This document shows, one piece after another, positions 1 through 7,025 of a stretch of 64,000 nucleotides of DNA (position 1 is the stretch's first letter; each line of letters begins with the position of its first letter). Source of the stretch: Gemmatimonadota bacterium (GTDB lineage: Bacteria > Gemmatimonadota > Gemmatimonadetes > Gemmatimonadales > Gemmatimonadaceae); assembly GCA_016719105.1 (NCBI GenBank), contig JADKAQ010000024.1, forward strand, positions 38,582 to 102,581. Direction: 5' to 3'. The position numbers and the translations under genes were made by a program. The notes beneath the pieces were generated by a model. It was not told where the DNA came from. It was given only the letters and a program-made list of their open reading frames with translations, and searched no databases.

Positions 1-1096
1 CCACGCCCACCACGGCGCCGAAGGCGAAGGCGAAGAACTGGAAGGCGCCGACGTCGCGCTTGAGCTGGCTCACGATCGGGAGGGGTCGAGGGAGGGGGCC
101 CTGCGGCGGTCGAGCGAAACGGTCGTGCGATCTTCCAGTGTCGTCAGTACGCCGTGGGGGTGGCGAGAGTCCGAGCATCGCGCGCGCCTGCGCCGGCGTC
201 GCCACCTCGCGTCCCAGTTCGTGCGCGAGCCGCACCGTGCGCTCCACCAACTGCGCGTTGCTCTTCACCAGCTCGCCGCGACGATAGTAGATGTTGTCCT
301 CGAGCCCCACGCGTACATGCCCGCCGAGGATGATGGCGAGGGTGGTCATGGGAAGCTGGTGCGGCCCGATGCCGGAGCACAGCCACATCGCCCCATCGGG
401 AAACTCGCGCACCAGGTTGATCACGTTCTCCGGCGTCGCCATGCTGGACGTCTGGTAGCCCATCACCGTCTGGATCCAGTACGGCGCCTCGATGAGCCCC
501 TGCTGGATGAGGTCGCGCATGACCCACGACCCGCCGCTGTGGTACGTCTCCATCTCCGGCTTCACGCCGTACTCCTTCATGCGCGCGGCAAACTGGGAGA
601 CGAGCTTGTAGGAGAACGGGACGCACTCGTCGTAGATGATTTCGCCGTGCGGGTCGGGGAGTGTGTCGGGGCGCGCCTTGAGCTTGAACTTGCTCATGTC
701 GGGGGTGAGGTTGAGCGAGGCCACCTCGGGACGCGCGGGGAGGCATTGCAGCCGCTCCTCCATCGTCATCCCCGGCCCGCCACCGGTGGTGTTGTTGATG
801 ATGATCTCGGCGCAGCGCGCACGGATGCGCGTGTTGACGTCGAGCCAGACCTCGGTGGTCGTCGCCGGGCGCGTAGGAAACTTCGGGTCGCGCGCGTGCA
901 CGTGCACCATCGACGCGCCGGCGTCATACGCCCCGCCGACCGACTCGGCGATCTCCTCGGCCGACTCGGGGAGGGCGAGGTTGGATTCCTTTCCCTGCAC
1001 CCCGCCGTTGCAGGCGCAGCAGATGATGAGCGGGGGCATCTTCCCCACGCGCTCGAGGTACTCGAAGGTGTCGGCGTAGCGCCAGAAGTGAGACAT
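1..1096 (-). CDS. Beta-keto acid cleavage enzyme (BKACE, DUF849), reading in frame into an APC permease start; runs off window
   Basis: BKACE enzymes condense a beta-keto acid with acetyl-CoA and release acetoacetate plus a new CoA ester; the founding member is 3-keto-5-aminohexanoate cleavage enzyme. The first ~310 residues from ATG 1096 carry the family pattern: PLIICCACNGG near the N-terminus, a Zn-ligand HVHARDP motif, the NNTTGG loop, and a C-terminal GLEDN plus an ARAMLGL end. The gene lies 41 bases after the preceding dehydrogenase in the same operon. Oddly, no stop follows the family end: the frame runs through a Pro/Arg-rich linker into SQLKRDVGAFQFFAFAFGAVVG, the typical N-terminus of an APC amino-acid permease, and leaves the window. 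Either this is a real fusion, or the permease starts at GTG 73 and an indel has removed the BKACE stop. BKACE identity is firm; substrate is unknown. Confidence 0.8.
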   Translation of the reverse strand, partial: MSHFWRYADTFEYLERVGKMPPLIICCACNGGVQGKESNLALPESAEEIAESVGGAYDAGASMVHVHARDPKFPTRPATTTEVWLDVNTRIRARCAEIIINNTTGGGPGMTMEERLQCLPARPEVASLNLTPDMSKFKLKARPDTLPDPHGEIIYDECVPFSYKLVSQFAARMKEYGVKPEMETYHSGGSWVMRDLIQQGLIEAPYWIQTVMGYQTSSMATPENVINLVREFPDGAMWLCSGIGPHQLPMTTLAIILGGHVRVGLEDNIYYRRGELVKSNAQLVERTVRLAHELGREVATPAQARAMLGLSPPPRRTDDTGRSHDRFARPPQGPLPRPLPIVSQLKRDVGAFQFFAFAFGAVVGV

Positions 1097-1137
1097 GGGA
1101 CGGGAGGCGGGAGACGGGAGGAACGGCGGGGCGGTCG

Positions 1138-2059
1138 TTAGGCGTGCTGCAGGAAGTCCGGACGGGCGAAGTCGGGGTCGGGATAGCGATAGAACCCTTC
1201 GCCCGACTTCACCCCCAACCTCCCGTCCTGCACCATCTGCTCGAGGAACTGGGGCGGTCGATCGGACGGGTCGTGCGTATGGTCGGCGTAGGCGTGCTCG
1301 ATGTCGCGAATGACGTCCAGTCCGATCCGGTCCATCAGCGCGCACGGCCCCATCGGCACCTCCCAGTCGAGCATCCAGGCGCGATCGAGGTCCTGCGGCG
1401 CAATGACTCCGGCGGCGACCTGGCGCAGCACCTCCTTCTTGACGGCACGCCAGACGCGGTTGGAGGCGTAGCCGAATTGCTCCTGGCGAAGGAGGATCGG
1501 GACGAACCCCGTGGCACGCAGGAAGTCGGTCGTGCGCAGCACCGTGTCGCTCGACGAACCGGGGTTCGGCATCACCTCGACCTTCTGGTGCCCGAGATGA
1601 GAGAAGTTGGCGTTGACGAATCGATCGGGGCGCGCCGAGGCGTCGGCCATGAGCGAGCCGGGGAGCGACGAGGTGTTCGACACGAGGATGGTCTCGTCGG
1701 CTAGCAGCGGTGCGAGCCGCGCGAACAGCGCGCGCTTGAGCGCCAGGCGCTCGGGGACGTTCTCGAAGACGAACGCGGCGACGTCGACCGCCTCGGCCGC
1801 CGACTGCGCCGTGCGCAATCGGGCCAGGCTCGCCTGCGTCGTGCCCGCCGACAGGCGTCCCGATCCTTCCCATGCGTTCAGGTGCTCCGAGAGCCAGCGC
1901 AGCGCCGACTCGGCCACGCCGTCCGCCGCGTCGTACAGCGTGACCACACCCCGCGCGTGCGAAGTCGAACGCGAGGCGGCGCCCCATAGTCCCGGCGCCG
2001 ATCACCGCCACCGTGGCGCCGGCCTTCGTGCCGCCGGTCGTCGTCGCCCCGGTGGTCAT
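1138..2059 (-). CDS. 3-hydroxyacyl-CoA dehydrogenase family protein, frameshifted near 1948
   Basis: NAD-dependent oxidation of a beta-hydroxy acid or acyl-CoA is the family reaction. ATG 2059 overlaps the previous gene's stop (ATGA) and opens with a Rossmann motif VAVIGAGTMGRR; the frame then slips by one base after FDFARAG, and the rest (VTLYDAADG, ENVPERLALK, SNTSSL, the GEGFYRYPDP end) continues in the frame open from GTG 1947. Joined, it is about 306 residues, normal for the family. The break may be a sequencing error or a real lesion. Position between a lambda-crystallin-like dehydrogenase and a BKACE gene suggests it supplies the keto acid that BKACE cleaves, as L-carnitine dehydrogenase does in carnitine catabolism; the actual substrate cannot be read from sequence. 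Confidence 0.75.
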
Positions 2060-2988
2060 GGCGCCCCTCCCTCGCGCTTGAGTGCCGTGATCTGTGCGAC
2101 CATGCGATCGCGCCACGCACGCTGCGCTGCCGTGGTCGCGTCGCCGACCATCGCGTCGGTGGCACTCCCGAGGCGTTCGATGAGTGCAGCGGTGAGCGCC
2201 GGCGTGGGCGAGAGATCGTTCATGAGCCCCGAGATCGAGCCGCCGAAGCGCGTGAGGTACTCGCGCACCCCGCCATCGGCGTTAGTGTTGGCCACGCCGA
2301 ACGGCCCCATCAGCGCCCAGCGCAGTCCGAGCCCATCGCGCACCACCGCGTCCACCTCGTCCACGCCGGCCACCCCGCTCTCGACCAGGGCGATGGCCTC
2401 GCGGATGAGCGCCACTTGCAGGCGGTTGAGCAGGAAGCCAGGGACGTAGCGCCGCAGCTCGACCGGGACCTGCCCAACCGCGCGCAGCATCTCGACCGTC
2501 CGCGCGCGTGTCGCCTCGCTCGTGTGCTCGCCGCCCAGCACCTCGACCGCGGGGATCACGTGCGGCGGGTTGACCGGGTGGGCGACGATGCAGCGATCTG
2601 CGCCGGCGAGGTCGCGCGCGATCGCGGTCATGTCGAGCGTGGAGGTGCTCGACGCGAGAATCGTATCGGGGGCCGCCGCCGCGTCGAGCGCGGCGAAGAT
2701 CGCGCGCTTGGCGTCCAGCGACTCGGGGCCGTTCTCCTGGACCCACACCACGCCGTCCACCACGTCGGCGATCGACGCGCACAGCTGCACCTCGGCACTC
2801 GGTCGCCCGTCGCGCGCACACTCCTCGGTGTGCCACGCCAGCGCAGCCTCCATCGCATCGCGGGAAGGATCCCAGAGCCTCACCGGGTGGCCGGCGCGCG
2901 TGAAGACCCGCACCCAGCTCCGACCGATCACGCCACACGCGACGACCGCGACCGCGGGCTTCCGCGTCGCTTCGCTCGGCACGGTCAT
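2056..2988 (-). CDS. 3-hydroxyacyl-CoA dehydrogenase, lambda-crystallin/L-gulonate dehydrogenase-like
   Basis: A 310-residue NAD-dependent beta-hydroxy acid dehydrogenase. The N-terminal Rossmann motif reads ACGVIGRSW, so the first glycine of GxGxxG is alanine. ENGPESLDAKR, SSTSTLDMT and HPVNPPHVIPAVEVLGG are family motifs, and VPGFLLNRLQ with DGLGLRWALMGPFG is typical of the CRYL1/L-gulonate 3-dehydrogenase branch. Start ATG 2988 was chosen because it overlaps the GntR stop by ATGA; its own stop overlaps the next start the same way. This indicates translational coupling in the operon regulator - dehydrogenase - dehydrogenase - BKACE - permease. Confidence 0.85.
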   Translation of the reverse strand: MTVPSEATRKPAVAVVACGVIGRSWVRVFTRAGHPVRLWDPSRDAMEAALAWHTEECARDGRPSAEVQLCASIADVVDGVVWVQENGPESLDAKRAIFAALDAAAAPDTILASSTSTLDMTAIARDLAGADRCIVAHPVNPPHVIPAVEVLGGEHTSEATRARTVEMLRAVGQVPVELRRYVPGFLLNRLQVALIREAIALVESGVAGVDEVDAVVRDGLGLRWALMGPFGVANTNADGGVREYLTRFGGSISGLMNDLSPTPALTAALIERLGSATDAMVGDATTAAQRAWRDRMVAQITALKREGGAP

Positions 2989-3773
2989 GGGCGCCCCTCG
3001 ACGTCGTAGCCCACGTACAACAGTTGGCGCACGCCGTCGCGTGCCCCCTTGGCATCGTGCCGCTTGAGCGCCTTGAGCAGTCGCTCGTGGGCCGCGCGCG
3101 AGGAGCCGAAGAAGTTGCGGGCCGTCAGCGGACGACTGCGGGCGCGCTCCATGAGGACAGGGCCGATGCGCAGCCACATCTGCTCGATGCATCGCACGAG
3201 CAGCGGAAGGCGCGAGGCCGCGTAGATGCGAAAGTGGAAGCTCATGTTGGCCGCCAGGCAGGCGGCGGCGTCGCCCCGGTCGGCGGCGGCGACGACCCGA
3301 CGAAACGTCTCCTCGATGTCGACCAGCTCCGCGGCGGTGATGCGCCGCGCGGCGAGGGCCGCCGCTTCGCCTTCGAGCAGCATGCGCGTTTCGTACAGCG
3401 TCTCCAACTCGGCGCGCTCAAGTCGTGCCGTGCGGACTCCCATGTTGGCCGACCCTTCGAGCACCCCTTCGGCCGCGAGCCGTTGGAGCGCCTCGCGCAC
3501 GGGGGTCGCTCCGATCCCCAGCGCTTCACTCACGGCGCGCACCGTGATCGCCTCGCCCGGGGTGAAGGCGCCCTGCATCAGCATCTGCTTGAGTTGCTGG
3601 TACGCCGACTCGCCCAGGGTGACGATCGCCGCCGCGGCGGCCGTGGGGGGCGTGACGTTCGTCGTGGCGGCGGCCGCGGTGACACCCTTCGGTCGTCCGT
3701 CGCGTCGCACCCGCGGGCGGCGCGCGGGAGTTCGCGGCGCGCACTTGGCAGTCGATTTGATAGAGGGGGGCAT
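2985..3773 (-). CDS. GntR-family (FadR/FCD-type) transcriptional regulator
   Basis: Predicted 262 residues: a basic, Ala/Thr-rich N-terminal tail of ~70 residues, a winged-helix domain (LGESAYQQLKQMLMQGAFTPGEAITV through TPVREALQRLAAEGVL), then an all-helical FCD effector domain with conserved E/R/H residues (ETRMLLEGEAAALAARR, NMSFHFRIYAAS). FCD regulators usually sense organic acids and often control the operon they head, which fits the downstream dehydrogenases and BKACE. ATG 3773 is preferred over an upstream in-frame start because a TATAAA box sits only about 5 bases upstream on the minus strand, which would place transcription start at or next to this ATG (possibly leaderless). No matching -35 box was found. 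Confidence 0.85.
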   Translation of the reverse strand: MPPSIKSTAKCAPRTPARRPRVRRDGRPKGVTAAAATTNVTPPTAAAAAIVTLGESAYQQLKQMLMQGAFTPGEAITVRAVSEALGIGATPVREALQRLAAEGVLEGSANMGVRTARLERAELETLYETRMLLEGEAAALAARRITAAELVDIEETFRRVVAAADRGDAAACLAANMSFHFRIYAASRLPLLVRCIEQMWLRIGPVLMERARSRPLTARNFFGSSRAAHERLLKALKRHDAKGARDGVRQLLYVGYDVEGRP

Positions 3774-3929
3774 GATTTTATAAAGTACGGCCGCCGAGTG
3801 GGGCCGCAAGAAGTGACAGACAAGACTCCGCATTTCCCGTGGTGTGGAGTGCGTGACACCGCGTCGGTTCCCCTGCATCTTCGGGACAGCCCTGTTGATG
3901 CGCCACTACTCGCGCCCCCCGGAGATCCC

Positions 3930-4469
3930 ATGTGTCGCCCGCTGACCGCACTCGCCGTTGCCCTGCTGCTCGCCGCCCCTTCCATCGCACAGGCGCAGAC
4001 CGGTGAGGCGCTCATCAAGAAGCTCGGCGCCAGCGCACCGGTCCCCAACCCGACCTTCCCCGCCGACAAGGCGCTGACGTACAAGATCGCGTGGAGCGTG
4101 ACGGCGGCGCCGGAGAAGCCCGATCAGTTGGCCGATGGCTTTCGGCGTCCGGCCAACTTCCTGTACATGACCGACACCGAGGGGGTGCCACGCGCACAGG
4201 TGCACCTGGCGGTGATCGTCTATGGCCCGGCCACCAAGTCGTTGATGCATGCAGTGGCCTACAAGGCGGCAACCGGCGTCGACAACGGGAGCGTTGCGCT
4301 GCTCGAGGCGCTGGACGCGGCCGGCGTCCAGGTCATCGTCTGCGGACAGGCGCTCGCTCGGCTCAAGATCACTCGCGAGCAGCTCCTCCCCTTCGTGAAG
4401 GTCGCGACGTCGGCGTCGATGGCGCGCGCGACGCTCGCCGCGCAAGGGTACGCGACCTTCGGACAGTAG
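3930..4469 (+). CDS. Exported DsrE/DsrF-like protein
   Basis: 179 residues with a Sec signal peptide (LTALAVALLLAAPSIAQAQ). The mature part matches the DsrE-like fold: HLAVIVYGPATKSLMHAVAYK, then LLEALDAAGVQVIVCGQALA with a single conserved cysteine in the position used for sulfur relay in DsrE/TusD-type proteins, then a helical tail. Periplasmic homologues are common but their role is not established; sulfur or redox chemistry is a family inference. A GGAG ribosome site lies about 5 bases before the ATG. It stands alone, divergent from the GntR gene. Confidence 0.75.
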   Translation: MCRPLTALAVALLLAAPSIAQAQTGEALIKKLGASAPVPNPTFPADKALTYKIAWSVTAAPEKPDQLADGFRRPANFLYMTDTEGVPRAQVHLAVIVYGPATKSLMHAVAYKAATGVDNGSVALLEALDAAGVQVIVCGQALARLKITREQLLPFVKVATSASMARATLAAQGYATFGQ

Positions 4470-4612
4470 GGGGGCGGCGAAGACCGAGACAGGACCGGGA
4501 GGCCGGCTCACCCGGCGGTCGAACAGGGCGAGCTTCGGCCGCGGGTGGAACGAGGGGAAGAGGCGAGTTTCGCCCCGACGCTCAAGTTCTCCCCGCCATC
4601 GGTCGATACGCT
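4470..4612. other. Intergenic spacer between DsrE-like gene and riboswitch candidate
   Basis: No gene is supported here. The stretch probably holds the terminator of the upstream gene (GACCGG near 4493 can pair with CCGGCGGTC near 4510) and the promoter for the riboswitch/protease transcript, but no convincing -35/-10 pair could be read. The whole gap between the two genes is 4470-4796, and its second half is described separately. Confidence 0.4.
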
Positions 4613-4716
4613 CCGTCACATAGTGCGTCGTCCGACAAGAGCACCCCGGTGGCGACACCGGTCCGCAAAGCCAGCCATCTCCTCGCCCAGTCGGTGAGGA
4701 GACCGGGCGGTGACCG
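4613..4716 (+). promoter_or_regulatory. Candidate c-di-GMP-I (GEMM-I) riboswitch ahead of subtilisin-like protease
   Basis: The segment has the architecture of the GEMM-I aptamer. P1: GTCAC at 4615-4619 can pair with GTGAC at 4710-4714. P2: CCGGTG (4646-4651) pairs with CACCGG (4656-4661) around a perfect GNRA tetraloop GCGA. Directly after it comes GCAAAGCC (4665-4672), the most conserved string of the class in the same place relative to the hairpin. P3: CTCCTC (4679-4684) pairs with GAGGAG (4696-4701). The 3' strand ACCGGGCGGTGACCGAAG resembles the class consensus end. Upstream ACAAGAGCACC takes the place of the AGGGCAAACC strand. It ends about 80 bases before the protease ATG, so c-di-GMP would control secretion of that protease. 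Covariance search was not possible; the on/off direction is unknown. Confidence 0.72.
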
Positions 4717-4796
4717 AAGCGACACGGTTCATGGGACTGCCGAGTGGCACCCCATGGGCGACGCCCACCCTGTACCTGCCACGGGAGAGCTCGCCC

Positions 4797-6395
4797 ATGC
4801 TGGTCCGTTCCGCTCGCCGACTTTCGGCCGCGGCCGCCGCGCTGTTCGCGGCCGCCTGCGCCGATCCCACTGCCCTTCCTTCGACCTCCCAGGTCGTCGA
4901 CGTCGCCCCCCCGCCGGACACGCGCGCGTACGTCGTGCTCTTCCCCGGCCCCGCCGACTCCGCGGCCGCCTCGGCGACGCTCGACCGACTCGCGTCGAAC
5001 GTCCCGTCGCTGCGCGTCTCGACGCGCGACCTCACCCCCGGTGTCACCGCGCGCGTGCTCGACGCGGGTGATGCGCCCATCGAGCCGCTGCACGCACTCG
5101 GCGGCGCCGTGTTGCGCCTGACGGAATCCGACGCACAGCTCGTGTCGACCGACCCCGGCGTGCTGCTGGTCGAGCCGGTCAAGTACGCGCAGGCACTCGC
5201 CACCACCCGCAGCGCCACCACGAGTTGGGCGCTCGACCGCGTCGATCAGGTGGCGCTCCCGCTCGACGGCTACGTGACGCGCCTGGCGACCGCGGGCTCC
5301 GGCGTGCGCGTGGCGATCTTCGACACGGGCATTCGCTGGACGCATCGCGAGGTCGCCGGTCGCGTCATCGCCGGCTTCGACGGCTTCACCAACCAGGCCA
5401 AGGGGTCGGGCGATGCGCACGGGCACGGGACCGCGGTCGCCAGCACCGTCGGTGGCGCCACGCTGGGGCTCGCGTCCGCGGCAAAGTTCCTCGACATCCG
5501 CGTGCTCAATGCCCAGGGGAGCGGGACGAGCGTCGAGTTGGTGCGCGGCGTCGACTTCCTGCTCGCCGAGCGCAAGAAGAACCCCACCATTCCCGTCGTC
5601 GCCAACTTCTCGCTCGGCTTCGCCGGCGGGAGCGTGTTGATCGACAGCACCGTCGCCCGACTGGTGAACGCGGGGATCGCCGTCGTTGCGGCTGCCGGCA
5701 ACGATGCCGGAGATGCATGTCGCACCTCGCCAGCGCGTCTTCCGGCCGCCATCACCGTGGGCGCGAGCGACGCGCGTGACGCGCGCGCGACCTTCAGCGC
5801 CATCGGCTCGTGCGTCGACGTCTTTGCCCCGGGAGTGCAGGTGCTGATTGCCAGCGCAGCGAGCGACGCCGCACAGGCGCTGGCGAGCGGGACGTCGTTC
5901 TCCTCGCCCATCACGGCAGGGGCGGTCGCGACCGCACTGGCCGCCAACCTGACCGCGAAGCCGGCCCAGCTTGCCGCCTGGGTCGTGCGCGATGCGAGCA
6001 CCGGACGCATCACCGGGCTTCCGGCTGGGACCCCCAACCGGCTGCTGCGCGTGGCCAACGTCACCCTCACGGGGACGACTACGGCGCCGACGCCGGTAAC
6101 GCCGCCCCCCACCCCCGTCACCCCCACGCCCACCACCCCGGCCGGCCTGAGCGCAGCATTCAATGCCTCCTGCACGGGGTTGGTCTGCACGCTCACCGCG
6201 ACCGCGACGGGGACCGAGGCGCTACGAGCGACGTACACCTGGACGCTGGCTCCCGGCGCCGTGGTGCGCGGGACCGGGCTCCAGCGCCTGACGGTGCGCT
6301 ACGGGATGCCGGGGACGTACACGCTGCGTCTCGACCTGCTCGATGCGTCGGGGCGCCTGACGACGAGTTCAAAGACGGTGGTCGTGAAGGCGTAG
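4797..6395 (+). CDS. Secreted subtilisin-like (S8) serine protease lipoprotein with C-terminal PKD-like domain
   Basis: 532 residues. A lipoprotein signal ends LFAAAC; an inhibitor-I9-like propeptide follows (AYVVLFPGPADSAAASATLDRL...). The catalytic triad is visible: Asp in VAIFDTG (~175), His in DAHGHGTAVAS (~207), Ser in SGTSFSSP (~366), with oxyanion Asn in AAGNDAG. A Pro/Thr-rich linker (TPVTPPPTPVTPTPTT) leads to a ~90-residue PKD/Ig-like domain. ATG 4797 was chosen because it gives a clean signal peptide and has GGGAGAG upstream; the frame extends to 4710 but that part overlaps the riboswitch candidate. Expression is probably set by c-di-GMP through that element. Confidence 0.88.
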   Translation: MLVRSARRLSAAAAALFAAACADPTALPSTSQVVDVAPPPDTRAYVVLFPGPADSAAASATLDRLASNVPSLRVSTRDLTPGVTARVLDAGDAPIEPLHALGGAVLRLTESDAQLVSTDPGVLLVEPVKYAQALATTRSATTSWALDRVDQVALPLDGYVTRLATAGSGVRVAIFDTGIRWTHREVAGRVIAGFDGFTNQAKGSGDAHGHGTAVASTVGGATLGLASAAKFLDIRVLNAQGSGTSVELVRGVDFLLAERKKNPTIPVVANFSLGFAGGSVLIDSTVARLVNAGIAVVAAAGNDAGDACRTSPARLPAAITVGASDARDARATFSAIGSCVDVFAPGVQVLIASAASDAAQALASGTSFSSPITAGAVATALAANLTAKPAQLAAWVVRDASTGRITGLPAGTPNRLLRVANVTLTGTTTAPTPVTPPPTPVTPTPTTPAGLSAAFNASCTGLVCTLTATATGTEALRATYTWTLAPGAVVRGTGLQRLTVRYGMPGTYTLRLDLLDASGRLTTSSKTVVVKA

Positions 6396-6480
6396 CCGCG
6401 CGTCGCCAACTGGTGGGCCACTCGGAGTCAGCCGGGGTCCACACAGCTGCAGCGAGCAGTCGTCGCCTCGGTCACCACAT

Positions 6481-6525
6481 TGGGGTCAGCATCATCGAGC
6501 ATCTGGTTCGATGGAGCTGACCCCA
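6481..6525. repeat. TGGGGTCAG-family hairpin, copy 1
   Basis: Arms 6481-6499 and 6507-6525 form an imperfect inverted repeat whose outer ten bases (TGGGGTCAGC / GCTGACCCCA) match perfectly. It lies between the convergent protease and membrane-protein genes. It is nearly the same element as the hairpin at 16230-16284, so it is a dispersed repeat and not a private terminator. It looks like a REP sequence of the kind mobilised by RAYT transposases; that link is from memory of similar repeats. Confidence 0.7.
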
Positions 6526-6577
6526 GTTCGCTCGCCCGGCGGTGCCAGTCTGCAACAACGCCCAGTGTGCCCCGACG

Positions 6578-6937
6578 TCACCCCATGTACCAACGCATCA
6601 GCGCATATCCCACGCACACGACGTACAGCGGCCCGAAGATCTCCTTGTTGTACCGCGCGACCCAGACCGGGAGATAGATGTCGAAGTTGGGATGCCGCTC
6701 GTCGGTGTAGCGCGCCGCGACATCGGTCAGCGGACAGTGCCACTTGTTGAGCGCGAGCACGACCACCTCGATCGCCACGATGCCGCTGAGCACGAACGCG
6801 ACGTCGAAGCGACGCAGCCACGTCGCGACCGGAATACCAACGATGCACAGCACGAAGAAGGTCCACGCCACCGTGTGGACGAGCTTCACCGTGCGCAGGC
6901 GCGCGGCCGAGGGAGAGTGCGAGGTCTCCAGCTTCAT
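6578..6937 (-). CDS. Small integral membrane protein, unknown function
   Basis: 119 residues from ATG 6937 (an in-frame GTG at 6946 is also possible). Two hydrophobic segments follow a short polar N-terminus (VAWTFFVLCIVGIPVATWL, VAFVLSGIVAIEVVVLAL). A loop with NKWHCPLTDVAARYTDER and NFDIYLPVWVARYNKEIFGPLY comes next, then a last membrane segment. The KWHCPLT loop is reminiscent of DUF2784-type proteins, but I cannot name the family with confidence. It lies downstream of the pullulanase gene in the same direction, behind a candidate terminator. Confidence 0.6.
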   Translation of the reverse strand: MKLETSHSPSAARLRTVKLVHTVAWTFFVLCIVGIPVATWLRRFDVAFVLSGIVAIEVVVLALNKWHCPLTDVAARYTDERHPNFDIYLPVWVARYNKEIFGPLYVVCVGYALMRWYMG

Positions 6938-6970
6938 GTCGATCACATACTACTGATAGGAGTCGGCACG

Positions 6971-6989
6971 CGGCGTCGGCGGGACGCCG
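6971..6989 (-). terminator. Candidate hairpin terminator after pullulanase-type gene
   Basis: CGGCGTC at 6971-6977 and GACGCCG at 6983-6989 form a perfect 7-bp stem with a 5-base loop, 37 bases past the pullulanase stop on the minus strand. There is no T-tract, so intrinsic termination is only likely. Confidence 0.35.
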
Positions 6990-7025
6990 ATTCGCCGCCG
7001 TGCACTCCCCGCACCCGGTGCCACC

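Noticed and set aside
3906..5426. Long minus-strand open frame (506 codons) opposite the DsrE-like gene, riboswitch and protease
   Set aside because: It is Arg/Gly-rich without motifs and runs antisense to two well-supported genes; long antisense frames are expected at this GC content.
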